Shown: positions 1 through 10,404 of the stretch, in pieces | How positions within the stretch are numbered: the first letter of the stretch is position 1 | Layout of the letters: the number at the start of each line of letters is the position of its first letter | DNA from: Gaertneriomyces semiglobifer | Lineage: Eukaryota; Chytridiomycota; Chytridiomycetes; Spizellomycetales; Spizellomycetaceae | DNA: 64,000 nt | Reading direction: 5' to 3' | Assembly: GCA_025558075.1 (NCBI GenBank) | Contig: JAHLKF010000007.1 | Coordinates: 682,001-746,000 of the forward strand | Made by a program: the position numbers and the translations under genes | The notes under the pieces: generated by a model | Told to the model about the DNA's origin: nothing | The model's database searches: none | What the model saw: only the letters and a program-made list of their open reading frames with translations

Positions 1-2
1 AA

Positions 3-2491
3 TCTGAAAGAACTGTCCCAGGATATGTATCTCCCAAGGAATCCCCCAAGGCTCAGAGAAAAAAAGCGAACACCCGCGATGCCAACGATAGGAAAAATGC
101 ACTTGTTGCCAAGCTCAGATCATCAGTACCAGGATCTCCCCTGCTCGTACGAAAGCCGACGGGCATTCCGCCGTTCATAGCACTGACGAATCAGCGTCTG
201 CCGACCATCATCGATGCCTTGCAAACACCACCTCTGGCTCGGCCCCAAAGCTATGTTGACTCATTTGCGATGACAATGACCGTCATACCACAGACAATGA
301 CAACGTCGACCGAAGCGGCATCGCGGGCGCTTGCCGCTGGAGCCATCACGGTCGCGGACGCAGTGAAGAATTCGCTTCCTTTCGATGTGGAGCTGTTCAA
401 AGACCTGGCAAACATGTTGATGACTGTCTTGACCCGTAACGCACACGAGGTGAGGCGATTATATGATTTGTAGTTGTTTGTCACCCATCCCAACGAATAC
501 AACGCAGATGCCTCCCTTGGATATAGGAGAACTTTTGCTTTGCCTTGGCATGTACTGCCATTACCAAATCCAAAAGCGTTTGGATGAAGAAGACACCGTG
601 GAACTACAAGAAATATTGAGAGAAACACCGCGAGTCACTGATCGAGAACCCTACGAACGGTAAGACCCAATTTGCCCTTTATTGTAGTTTCGACAATTGA
701 AAAAGCCCCAGATTTCTATATTGCATAGACTTTGCGGAGGCTGCCTACTATCCCAACGTAGAAGGCATCTTGAAAATTTGCCGGCAGTTGCAGTCTTCAT
801 GGATCATAGACGCTAAACACGAGTCCGACGAGGATTGCCCCGCTTTCTTTTTAGCCACTGATCACCAGAATTGGACGGTAACCTTGATGTCAATTCAAGC
901 TTTTTGACACCTGCATAGCTGATCCATCGTGGCCGCAGATAGTGATCGCCATACGGGGAACCGCCAGTCTCCATGACGCGATTGTTGACTTGAAAATGGA
1001 CTGTGAGCCTTTTCTACATGGATATGCACATCAAGGCATGGCTCACTTGGCCCGCAAGCTCCTCGACCGAATATTGCCACATATGCACTTGCTGCGATTG
1101 AAGCATCCGAACTACAGGACAATTGTTACTGGTCACTCCCTAGGAGCTGGCATAGCGTCACTACTCACCCTTTTGCTCACTTCTCCTCCTTATGCGACCT
1201 ACTTTCACGACGTCCGTGGTGTCTGTTATGCGACGCCAGCCTGCTGTACCGAAGAACTTACCGATCGAGCGGCGAAAGTTGTTGACTCGTTAGTCTTAGG
1301 ATACGACGTAGTGCCTGCTTTGAGTGAGAAGACACTCATATGGTTATTGAGGGAACTCCAAAGATTCAGCAAGGAAAATCAACATCGTAAGCTTCTCAGC
1401 GAAACGTGGAACAAGCAGATGGAGGCTATGTACGAGAACTTGAGCAGTAACCCACGAACTGGATTTTTGATTAGCGCTTGGGAAAGTGAGGCCATGAGTA
1501 CAGTGAGAAATTCAATTGGTACTGCAGCGTAAGCATCTCTTCGTGCGGTTTTATGGTATCTGCTGAACCCTCACCGTCCACGTGCAGCAATGTAGCCGCT
1601 GGCGCACTTGTCGCCGTGTCGGACACGGCGCAAGAAACTGCCGCTCAAGTCGTAATTCGTGCTGGGGAAACGGTACAGACGTTGCAACAGGCTGGCTTCG
1701 TGCCGCCCGAACCGACAGTCCTCAGTCGTTACAGACGCCGATTATGTCGTTGGGTCTCCGACTTCTACGATGTAAGCACACGATTCATTGCTCCGCACTT
1801 AACTGCTACTCACACTTACGGGCAGGATGTCGGTGAAACTTCGACCATGCTAACCATTGCATTAACTTACACATCTCGTGTCATATTGCGGCGGTACTCT
1901 TGGAGGTTCAGTGCAGCTTCGGCGACAACCGCGGTCCTCGGTCAAGTTATGTACCTAAGGTGGAAACGGCATACGGAACAAAAATTGGAAAGAGACTTGG
2001 ATCAGTCGTCATCCGATAAAGAGCATGTGGATATTTCATCCGGACACGTTGCCGTTGCAACAGCTTCCGGGAGCGCTGGTGATGGTTCCACCACGTCTGA
2101 CAGAGGGGAGATGAAAGTCCTTTTGACTCCCGCCACCTTGTTTTACTTACGGGAATGGCGGGAGAGGAAGCGCTCTACAAGCAAAATTGTCGAGATTGGA
2201 AGTGATGTGGATGAAGATGAAGATCCTTGTACGAGAGATGTGCAATCAAGTGGTTCTGACGGTGAAAAATCGCCAACCTCACCCGACCCCAACACTTCTC
2301 CGGTGTCTCAAGTAGAACCGACTCCAATTGAACCTATCGAAGCGTCACGGCGACATCATATTTTACTTCAATCGGGCCCAATGCGGTTTACTGAGATCGT
2401 GATGAATTCCCGCATGATAGACGATCATCTACTCAGCAGTTACCGTCGTGCGCTGGAAAGCGTGTTGTGGGACGATGAGCACCTTGCATAG
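3..2491 (+). CDS. Class-3 lipase, sn1-specific diacylglycerol lipase-like (5' partial)
   Basis: The frame is open from the left edge, so the N-terminus lies outside the window. My exons are 3-449, 508-659, 712-877, 939-1528, 1588-1771 and 1826-2491 (734 residues). The alpha/beta-hydrolase core is clear: IAIRGTAS, then the nucleophile elbow GHSLGAG (codons near 1132-1152), then GYDVVPAL, which carries the likely catalytic Asp. Near the C-terminus, DDHLLSSYRRAL resembles the His-containing end of diacylglycerol lipases. Long acidic, Ser-rich inserts separate the last blocks. The family hydrolyses diacylglycerol to monoacylglycerol at membranes. The last intron (1772-1825, 54 bp) is in frame and has no stop. 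The 3' end is copied at 4914-5040. Family assignment is firm; the exact substrate is inferred. Confidence 0.85.
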
Positions 2492-2572
2492 CTTTACCAT
2501 ACTTCAATATCTCGGGGTTATATCTAGCAGTAGAAATCTCTGTATATAGTAGTTCTTTTTGGGTTGTTACCT
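2458..2572 (+). repeat. Direct repeat copy A (lipase 3' end and downstream)
   Basis: This runs from the last codons of the lipase gene (aagcgtgttgtggga) through its stop and into the 3' flank. A diverged copy lies at 4914-5040 in the same orientation. Shared blocks include aagcgtgttgtgg, gcatagc-ttaccata, and the run ending agtagt-gttctttttgg. Together the two copies bracket the membrane-protein gene. Confidence 0.8.
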
Positions 2573-2740
2573 ATATAATGCGTTACCTATACGCGGTCAG
2601 CTGCATACAGGAGTTCACAGACGTATCGGATCATATGGCGGTTCCTGTACCTGTAACATGTACTGTAGGCGATCTTCTTCATCGGTAACCTTTTTTACCC
2701 GTGATCCCAGCACGGGTTAGAGTACGCTAGAGTACCTCCT

Positions 2741-2795
2741 CTCAACAATCGCCATTTCACCTGCCTTAACGCCAAGCTTAAAGAGCTGGTAACCA
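2741..2795 (-). pseudogene. Fragment of a paralogue of the adjacent membrane-protein gene
   Basis: Read on the minus strand, this encodes YQLFKLGVKAGEMAIVER. It matches FNQLFKLGVKAGEMAIVER inside the neighbouring gene (bases 4150-4204) almost base for base. Similarity stops abruptly on both sides. It looks like the remnant of a second tandem copy, lying just downstream of the intact gene's stop codon. Confidence 0.7.
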
Positions 2796-2847
2796 TCCCA
2801 ACGGCGCAGAAACGTCAGTGAGAAACTTCTATCTAGCTATCCTATGT

Positions 2848-4482
2848 CTATATTGCAGAGACAGTCGCGGTGGGAATAGCCCGCGCAGCCGCGTCCTCAC
2901 ACATGGCCATGTCAGGCACCGGCTGAGTCCATCCATTCATCACGACGTGGTGCTTACCCTGATGCGCCTCGATGCCCACACATAGATCTTGCTTGCCGAC
3001 AGCCGCAATCCACGACGTGTAGTCGCTGGCATGAGCCGGGTATGTAGAGTTGTTTCCTAGTAGCTGGAGCACCCCACCCTGGCTCAAGGCCCAGGCAGCA
3101 CCGGGGGATACGACGCGTGCGGCCACAACCAGTGTTCCCACAGCGATCAAGCATGCGCCGACATGCGCGATGACAATGGCAAACACCGACCAGTGGATAT
3201 CCACCGCCGGCACGCGCCGTGTCACTTCGAGCACGCGCCACGCATTTTGTTCCGCCGTCAATGGCCAAGGTCTGGTGTGGTTGCAGTCGAATGGTATGAT
3301 GCCTAATAGAGTCGCCAGGGGGCCTGCCTCCTGGAGGCCACACCTGCGTCCGAGAACCCTGTCACAGAAGCGAAATGCATTGTGCCTCGCGGCCACATTC
3401 ACCGCATCATTTGGGGACATGAGACGAAATATTCCAAGATCACTGTCCTTAAGTTCTGCAGACACCTGGCTGGGACTACTCACGACGCCCCACTCCCCGT
3501 TGTGCCATGCAATCACAGCAGCCGACACACTGTAGTTGAAGGAAAACACCCGGACATCCCAGTTTAGGACGTCACTATCATCATTTTCCGATAATGGGGT
3601 AGAGTGTGTCAGCCGTCCCTCCGCACTGGTAGCACCGACCCTAACCCGTGCTTCCTCCAACAACACCTCCGTCGAGTTCACTCTCTGCACGTCACTTAGA
3701 AAGTCTACGAATGTGTAAACGGTCTCGGGTGTGGGCGGTAGCTTCAGCGTGTTCTCCTCCACACCGCACCATGGGCGGTAACCTCCATGGTCATAACGCA
3801 CGCGGCATTGTCCAGGAATCCAGCCAAAGTGCTCACTGAGATCTGAGTAGTTGATCGTGTGGCAGATCGTTGCAAGCTGGACCAAGTCCACATTGTCTTC
3901 TAAACGAGGGATACTGCACAAAGTGATTCCGGGTACGTTGCTGAGAGCTACCATGCGCACCTGTGGGTGAGTATCCTCGAGAATCCGCACTATATCATTG
4001 CCGTATGTAAAGTAAAAAGGGGCGTCACCATTCGTTAATCCCATCCTGTAATGATAGGCATTGCGGACAAGCCCATAGTGCATTTCGTGGTTCATGTTGT
4101 GGTCGAGCATTTTGTCCAGATCCAACCCGTCGATATGACCGGTAGCGTTCCTCTCAACAATCGCCATTTCGCCTGCCTTAACGCCAAGCTTGAAGAGCTG
4201 GTTGAAGACTGCCGTCGTCATCTGGGCACCAATACCCAGCATGGTCAACACCATACCCTGCGTGCTTGCACCGTTCCAGACGGTGTACCAAACAAGCGGA
4301 GTGAACGTAGCACCCGAGACGCATAGCATTCGGTCGGCCACGCTGAGGTGCTGGGCTTTGTTCCTGAAAATCACCTCTCTTCCACGCCAGGCCGCAAACG
4401 TGGCAAAGCCCACTACCTGCAGAAACACGCTAATCACGAGGATCACTTTCCCCACGCTCTCACTGGTCTGTATCGCGACCAT
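2848..4482 (-). CDS. Predicted multi-pass membrane protein, unknown family
   Basis: Single-exon ORF of 544 residues. I do not recognise the family. A cluster of hydrophobic segments lies near the N-terminus: VILVISVFLQVVGFATFAAW (about residues 14-33), a second around 55-72, and a third around 76-97. One more sits near the C-terminus (FAIVIAHVGACLIAVGTLVV). The roughly 300 residues between are mostly polar, with several Asn-X-Ser/Thr sites and scattered Cys, consistent with a large extracellular or luminal domain. The gene is flanked by the direct repeats at 2458-2572 and 4914-5040, and a fragment of a paralogue lies at 2741-2795. This suggests it arrived by, or took part in, local duplication. 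Confidence 0.65.
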   Translation of the reverse strand: MVAIQTSESVGKVILVISVFLQVVGFATFAAWRGREVIFRNKAQHLSVADRMLCVSGATFTPLVWYTVWNGASTQGMVLTMLGIGAQMTTAVFNQLFKLGVKAGEMAIVERNATGHIDGLDLDKMLDHNMNHEMHYGLVRNAYHYRMGLTNGDAPFYFTYGNDIVRILEDTHPQVRMVALSNVPGITLCSIPRLEDNVDLVQLATICHTINYSDLSEHFGWIPGQCRVRYDHGGYRPWCGVEENTLKLPPTPETVYTFVDFLSDVQRVNSTEVLLEEARVRVGATSAEGRLTHSTPLSENDDSDVLNWDVRVFSFNYSVSAAVIAWHNGEWGVVSSPSQVSAELKDSDLGIFRLMSPNDAVNVAARHNAFRFCDRVLGRRCGLQEAGPLATLLGIIPFDCNHTRPWPLTAEQNAWRVLEVTRRVPAVDIHWSVFAIVIAHVGACLIAVGTLVVAARVVSPGAAWALSQGGVLQLLGNNSTYPAHASDYTSWIAAVGKQDLCVGIEAHQGKHHVVMNGWTQPVPDMAMCEDAAARAIPTATVSAI

Positions 4483-4913
4483 TGTGGCATAAGTGTCCTA
4501 TGAGGCCCGTCGAACGCCAAAGGATCCGAGCAACTCGCAGGATCTACAGGATCTACGCGACGAGCAACACACACCAGCGGCCGCGTGCTTACGTCAACTC
4601 CGCCTTTAGAAGGACAGACTGCGCTTAAGCCCAGAACCGGAGGCAAACGGCAAAAAGGATTGGAATGGGGAAGTGGTAGCGAACTCCGCATCGAGTGGAG
4701 AATGAGTTTTCAAGGTGGTTGAACCCGAGTATGTGATGACGCCGCCCAGTACCGAAAACAATCAAACGGTGGACGCCGTGCATGCGCTAATCGGGGTATC
4801 GCAGGGTTTGGATGGATTGATGTTCAAGCACCAGCTCGAATTCAACTGGAGCAACCGTCTGCGACTTTCTCCAGACTCCAGTTCTGCCCGCTGGGTATGC
4901 ACATTATACCCGT

Positions 4914-5040
4914 AAGCGTGTTGTGGAACGATGAACAACCCTGCATAGCGTTACCATAAACTTCACTATCTTGAGGCTATATCTAACAGCAGTAAGATGG
5001 TCATCTCTGTATTATAATAGTAGTGTTCTTTTTGGGGGGT
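4914..5040 (+). repeat. Direct repeat copy B
   Basis: Diverged second copy of the lipase 3' end plus 3' flank (see 2458-2572). It starts at aagcgtgttgtggaacgatga and runs to the agtagtgttctttttgg block. The rest of 4483-5309 holds no convincing gene: the short ORF at 4715-4915 has no recognisable features and no obvious splice partners. The end of this stretch should contain the promoter of the septin-like gene. Confidence 0.75.
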
Positions 5041-5309
5041 GTTTTACATACGACGGTTGTAGCGACCGTGTCACGTGAGTGGATACTTGGAAGGAATGTC
5101 CCTGCGTTAAGGGAGACCCGCTTCACACATTCGAGGGCTACAGCAAAAGTTCCCGGAGGTGTACACACACAGGGAAGACGTCACTAGAACATAGAGCAGC
5201 CCCAGAAGGCACCGTACCTTTGTCTAATTTGGACTGTCGGAACGAACGGTTTCGCTGAGAGCTGCCAACGCGCGCAGTACCGCTCTGCCTCATATCTGTT
5301 TCGCCGCGT

Positions 5310-7410
5310 ATGGCCACGCCCGCTGCGGATACTGTCGCCGGTAGGCTCTACCGGGCACTTGCCCTCTATGAGCCGGTGTACAGTGATGAAATCCGACTGT
5401 CAGTAAATGATACGGTGCTTATTGTGCAATCATTTGACGATGGTGTGTTGTTGCGCGAAGTGGCGGTATACGATAAACACTGACGAGTTCTCTCTAAAGG
5501 TTGGGTGATGGCCCATAACCAAGTGACGAACGCTAAAGGCCTGCTGCCATTCAATTTCTTGGAGCCCATCTCATCCATGCCATCCCCGGTTCGAACGTCA
5601 AGCGTTAATGGTGGAGTCTTGAATTACACAAATGCGTCTCCTTCCCCTCCTTCCATAGAAGCAGCGGCCTCCGAAACGCCAAAGCACTTTAAACGATTGT
5701 CATCTTTGAACGCACAGCAAATGATGATATCGACGACGTCGAACAACCAGCCAGGCAGGGCACCCACATCGACAATGTCCGCCGCCACAACCGCGCCATT
5801 GAATTCACCGGATACAGATCAGTCTAGCCTGCGATCTGCGCCAAGTCCGGCGAGTAAGAGTCCTGTACAAGAAGATGCCCGACCTCTCGTTTACGGCGGA
5901 AACAACAATACTCACACCCCGACTAGTCCAGACACTGTGTCGGCTAACATGGGTCGTCAGCCGACGCCCGACCACAATACAGATATTCGCACGACAAGGG
6001 CAGTGTCACCGCCAAACGGAGCGCAGGCCGAAGGTCTTTCTGAACGACCATTTTCCGTTGACTCGATGGTCAATGCTGTCATGGCAGCGGCTTCCTCAAA
6101 GACCGACGTATTCGCTGCACAGAAGCTAGAGGATGGAGTTGCAGAGGCCAAGAGAAAGCTAGTTGAAATTTCTTCCCACAAATCTGCTCGGGCTCGGTTG
6201 CCCCAGACTCTGGGAACTCTGAGAATGTGTGTAGTCGGCGACTCTGGGATCGGAAAGGTAATGCGAATCGCATTTGTTACCCGCCGGATTTGTAGATTTC
6301 CTTACATATTTCAATGCGTTGCTGTTGTAGACGTCTCTTATTCGTAGCTTCCTCTCCGGACCCGAAGTTCTCTCGGCTGAACGACTACCTGAAGAAAGCA
6401 ATTCAATATACCACATTCATGCATCGACCTGCTCTCAACCGATTATTCCTGAGGAACCTTACAATCTAATCTTTGTGGACACTCCTGGATTTGGTGCTCA
6501 GATGGACGCAATGGCTACCATCAAGCCCATTGTCGACTACCACGCACAACAGTTTCAAAGGACACATCAGTGGTTTGTTCAGGAGGTGGAAAAGACAACT
6601 CTGCGTCGATTTCTTGCAGCGAGTAGCGGAGGACATACACATGTGGATGTTTTGATTTTTGGGATACTCCATCGGTTGAAGCCTGTGGATATCGAGTTCA
6701 TGAAAAGATTGGCGCCATTCGTGACTATCGTGCCTGTCATATTGAAATGCGATACGCTTTCCACACCAGAGATATTTCGCCTTAAGGTGTCCATACTAGA
6801 CACACTGAAGAGATCTGGGGTGGATGTCTACGGCTTTGGGTTATCTATGGACCAACTTATGGATCTCGCGAAAGGCGGTGTGAAAGGTGCTGTGCCGTTC
6901 GCAGTAAGCAATCTTAGTTCCGCGGAGTTGAGTAGGTCGCCTCATTGGGATGATAACACAGAACGGCTGAACGAGTTTGGAGCACTAAAGTTTGGGCTGT
7001 GGTCAACACATGTTGATGAGGTTCGATCTTTGACTGCGGAGAAATTTGTGGATTGGCGTGAGAAGGTAATAGGATACGAGAAGATACAACGAGCAGCCTT
7101 GGAACGAGAGGCCTCCCAGCAGCGCACTCGTGAACGGATACCCCCGACAGCTGCACCCAAGGCGCCACAATCTTACCCGCAACCGCCAAGCCCAGAGGCG
7201 TACCACTACCCAGTTGCCCCGAAAAGCCCGAAAAACCTCATCAGCAACTTGTTTGGCCGGAAGTCGTCATCTTCCGGCACTTTTCCGCCATCATCGTCGC
7301 TTGGTCGACACCGGACTAGTGAAGATACAATATCAGACAAAAGTGGTGGTGGTTCAGTCTTTGATAAGCTTGGAGGCAAGAAGGGCGGTGTGTTTTCCAA
7401 GCGAGATTAG
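5310..7410 (+). CDS. SH3 domain-septin-like GTPase fusion
   Basis: Exons 5310-5442, 5500-6257 and 6331-7410 give 656 residues. Residues about 10-68 form an SH3 domain: ALYEPVYSDEIRLSVNDTV, then DDGWVMAHN and GLLPFNFLEP, split by intron 1 just before the conserved Trp. A Ser/Pro/Thr-rich linker follows. The GTPase domain begins near residue 285: P-loop GDSGIGKTS (intron 2 splits it after Lys), G3 motif DTPG (about 347-350), and septin-type HRLKPVDIEFMKRLAPFVTI. The G4 motif reads LKCD rather than the usual septin AKAD. The C-terminus is Pro/Ser-rich and lacks an obvious long coiled coil. Septins polymerise at the cortex and division sites. An N-terminal SH3 is unusual and suggests direct docking to proline-rich partners. 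Confidence 0.85.
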
Positions 7411-7628
7411 AATGTGTACCGAGCATCAGAGTACAGTCTCATGTATATAGTGCAGCGTCTGCTTTTTGGGTGCAAGTGGGCGGCTGCTTGTTAGCAATCG
7501 TAGGATGCGTTATTAATGGTCTGATACATGAATATAATAGTAATGCCATATGAGAATTTTCGAATTCAAGAAGGAAAATATACAAATGCCGCCGTCCTCT
7601 GGCGTAGCGAACCAAACAAAGCATACTC

Positions 7629-7863
7629 CTAAACGGGCATTTGCTGACGTTCGCTACCGTTCATCCTCTTAGAAGTCGCGCCGACGCGTGAACGAAAGCG
7701 CATTTTATCCATTGACTGAGTTGCCGCGATGAAGGCGATCAACGGCAGGGTGGTAAACAGATGAGGAGTCATCCTCTGCAGAACGGCCGCGTGAGTGCCG
7801 TCAGTAGGATGGCCTGCTACTTACTCTGCCTACCTGAAGGGATCCTGGAGTTGCGAGAAACAT
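7629..7863 (-). CDS. Small spliced membrane protein (58 aa), unknown
   Basis: Two exons, 7834-7863 and 7629-7775, joined by an intron with a gtaggc donor and tctgcag acceptor. The product starts MFLATPGSLQRM and carries one hydrophobic stretch (FTTLPLIAFIAATQ) followed by a basic C-terminus. On the minus strand a TATAAAATGC sequence (7961-7970) lies about 100 bp upstream of the ATG. The shape resembles small mitochondrial inner-membrane or complex accessory subunits, but I cannot name it. The gene is convergent with the septin-like gene. Confidence 0.45.
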
Positions 7864-8277
7864 ATTAATCGAAGGCAGAGAGTATTCTTCGGTTCTGTGG
7901 GCTAGTTGAGACTTTGAGAGATGCGCACATGAGGAGTGTGCGAATGAAGGCAGCCTGGTTGCATTTTATAGCAGTGCGTCGACGGATGTCATGCGCAGTT
8001 GACAAAACACATGGACACGTTAGTTAGCAAGCCTCAGTGCGAAATTCAATGGAAGTTGAAGCCAATGCCAGCTCACAAGTCGGCGCAACAGAATTAGATA
8101 TGTTTTAGTTCCGATAACACACGAACTCAATCATTATACAGATCACGTCTTATCAAGCGGAGCATTACAGAATCAGCGGTATCACATAGAGAACTTGAAA
8201 TTGACGAGCTACAGCTTTGCTGCTGCGCAGCAGAAGAACTTGGGTAACGGTCTGGGAATATCTCGTCCCAGGTTTTT
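7864..8277. other. Intergenic, no gene seen
   Basis: This is the upstream region of the small minus-strand gene at 7629-7863 and the downstream region of the minus-strand gene at 8278-10404. Apart from the TATA-like element at 7961-7970 I see no supported feature. Confidence 0.5.
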
Positions 8278-10404
8278 TCAACGCGGATATCCCGCGCGAA
8301 CAATTTCGTCGGCAACGCCCATTTCGACATCCGACTCGGATGCGCTAGAACATCGGCTCAAGGTTTTCAGCGTAAATTCAGTGAGGCTGGAGGCAGTGTA
8401 GATGCTACCCGTGGTACTCGCGAGCTCAGTGTCAGCATCAGAGTCCACTTCAGACATAAATGAGGTATCCACAGTGACACATGATGAGCCTTTGGATTGC
8501 CTTGATGAGTTACGCCAGGAGAGAGAGTCTTCTGAGCTGGTGTTGTGATGATTATGGCTGCCTCCGTATGCTGGTTGGAGCATTGCGTCCATTGCGGTCC
8601 AAACGGTGGAATACCGCGATGACGCTTCTGACCCCGCGGATCTTACACTCGCCAGATCCGAGCTTGTGTCAAGCACAGTCGTAATAGACCCAGGTCGTAT
8701 ATGGGCGGACCAGCCTCCCAGTTCGCCGTTAGCAATACCCAAAGGAGCCAATAGCGTATTATTGAGTTCATTGATAGACTCATCTGAGGAAAGATGCAGG
8801 GCATAGGTGCCATCTCCTGCATCACCGACATTCGGCGCAGCAGTAAATTCCAAAGACGAGTGCTTTGGTGAATATTCGTTGTATGGTATGGGAGTAAGCG
8901 GAGGGGCAAACGCATCGAGCGGCGGACTCCTCGGTGACGCTGTGAGCGGCAAAACTTGCACGGAAGGATGGTCCTTTGGGTCGAGATCGCTGCTGCGGCG
9001 AAGTTCTTGTGGGGTTGTTGTTTTTGGAGGCTCCGTGAAGCGCATTCGACGCTTGTAACCGTACGCAACCGCGGCAATAGCGAACAGAAATAGTGCAGCT
9101 CCGCCGCCAATATGGGTCCCAGTCGACGCCCAGAAGCCGGGAGTACTGCCACTATTCCCGGAGCCAGCTAGGGATCCGCCGTCGTCCACTGAAGGCTGCT
9201 TGCCAGGCGCAACTGGCGGGAATGGCACAGGTACGGAGTTCACACCCCCACTGCCGGAATCATTTGGTGGTCCATCACCTGTCAATCCTGATCCACTTCC
9301 TGTATCAGAAATACCACCAGGGCCTGTTCCATCAATGACCGAGGGTATTGGTCCAGATGCCGCCCCGTTGAACGCACCACCTGCGATAGCTGTCGGTGCT
9401 GGTAGTCGTGGATTGGAGCCTGATGCTGTTGGAGCGGAGTCAGCGTCCGTCGTATCGTCTATGGACCCTCCTCGGCGCTTGCCTGGGTCCGCAGTCGACT
9501 CAGGGTCGGGATCCTCGCTCGGAATTGGGTCTGGGAAACTTATTAACGTTGGTATTGATTTTGATAATAATACGGAAAATTCAGGTTCTGCAGTCGCAAC
9601 TGAGGTGGGAAGATTAGTGGGCGGAAACATCTTTCTCATAAATATGGATTCACTGCTCGCGGTCGCAGTCACACCTTGCCCGGGGTCTGTTCTAGTAGGG
9701 CCGTCCGACGATACCTCATCATCAATGGACACGGAAGCAGTCCCACTGACTACACCTGGGAAGGCGTTAACTTGTGAATCGGAGGGAGACGGAGTTACCT
9801 CCAAAGGAGACGATGAGTCAAACATACGTATGTCAAAAATGCCGGTGGTCAGGATCTCCTCGCTCGTGGTTGACGAGGCGCCGATTGTTGCAGCCCACGA
9901 TGATTCCAAGGACGTCGGTAACTCGGTGACTGATGATGAATGGCAGTCTTCAAATAACGTTGATGCGGAATGTGTCATGAGAGGAACACCCCTACTATGA
10001 GGTGTAGCAAGTGTAGTGCCGGGCCATTGCCCAATTGGTACTGGTGGAGATGAAAAAGGCCGGCTTTTTCTTTCTGCATCTACCCGGTCCGTCATAGCCA
10101 AAATTGTATCGGGTGTTTTACGAGCAGTCGCAGAGGCGACTCCCTCATCATAGAGGTGAATCCGCCGAGATTCTCTCAGACCAAATATTCCAGACAGGTT
10201 CCTTGACGTGTTCGTAGAAGGGTCGCAATCTGAACCTAAACCCAGTTTGCTAGGCAGCGAATCTTGTCCGACTGTGCGCCTAGGTTTTCTCGTGGCTCGA
10301 ATCGGTCGTGTCAAACGTTCCAAATGAGTAATGAATATACCCCGTTCGGTATATCGCAGGGGTAATGCAGTAGTCGTGGCCTGATTCGTGTACGATTGTA
10401 TCAC
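8278..10404 (-). CDS. Large Ser/Thr/Pro-rich single-pass membrane protein
   Basis: Single ORF of 708 residues. A long low-complexity Ser/Thr/Pro/Gly-rich N-terminal part precedes one transmembrane segment (GGGAALFLFAIAAVAYGY, about residues 430-447). A basic stop-transfer stretch (KRRMR) and a Ser/Asp-rich cytoplasmic tail of about 255 residues follow. The architecture resembles fungal cell-surface sensors (Mid2/Wsc-like type), but no cysteine-rich WSC domain is present. The annotated N-terminus is basic and not a good signal peptide, so a signal-peptide exon may have been missed upstream. The opposite strand carries a long shadow ORF, which I reject. Confidence 0.6.
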   Translation of the reverse strand: MIQSYTNQATTTALPLRYTERGIFITHLERLTRPIRATRKPRRTVGQDSLPSKLGLGSDCDPSTNTSRNLSGIFGLRESRRIHLYDEGVASATARKTPDTILAMTDRVDAERKSRPFSSPPVPIGQWPGTTLATPHSRGVPLMTHSASTLFEDCHSSSVTELPTSLESSWAATIGASSTTSEEILTTGIFDIRMFDSSSPLEVTPSPSDSQVNAFPGVVSGTASVSIDDEVSSDGPTRTDPGQGVTATASSESIFMRKMFPPTNLPTSVATAEPEFSVLLSKSIPTLISFPDPIPSEDPDPESTADPGKRRGGSIDDTTDADSAPTASGSNPRLPAPTAIAGGAFNGAASGPIPSVIDGTGPGGISDTGSGSGLTGDGPPNDSGSGGVNSVPVPFPPVAPGKQPSVDDGGSLAGSGNSGSTPGFWASTGTHIGGGAALFLFAIAAVAYGYKRRMRFTEPPKTTTPQELRRSSDLDPKDHPSVQVLPLTASPRSPPLDAFAPPLTPIPYNEYSPKHSSLEFTAAPNVGDAGDGTYALHLSSDESINELNNTLLAPLGIANGELGGWSAHIRPGSITTVLDTSSDLASVRSAGSEASSRYSTVWTAMDAMLQPAYGGSHNHHNTSSEDSLSWRNSSRQSKGSSCVTVDTSFMSEVDSDADTELASTTGSIYTASSLTEFTLKTLSRCSSASESDVEMGVADEIVRAGYPR

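Noticed and set aside
9200..10000. 266-codon plus-strand ORF opposite the large membrane protein
   Set aside because: It is the antisense shadow of a Ser/Gly/Pro-rich coding region with biased codons. It has no domain, and the minus strand has a coherent TM protein.
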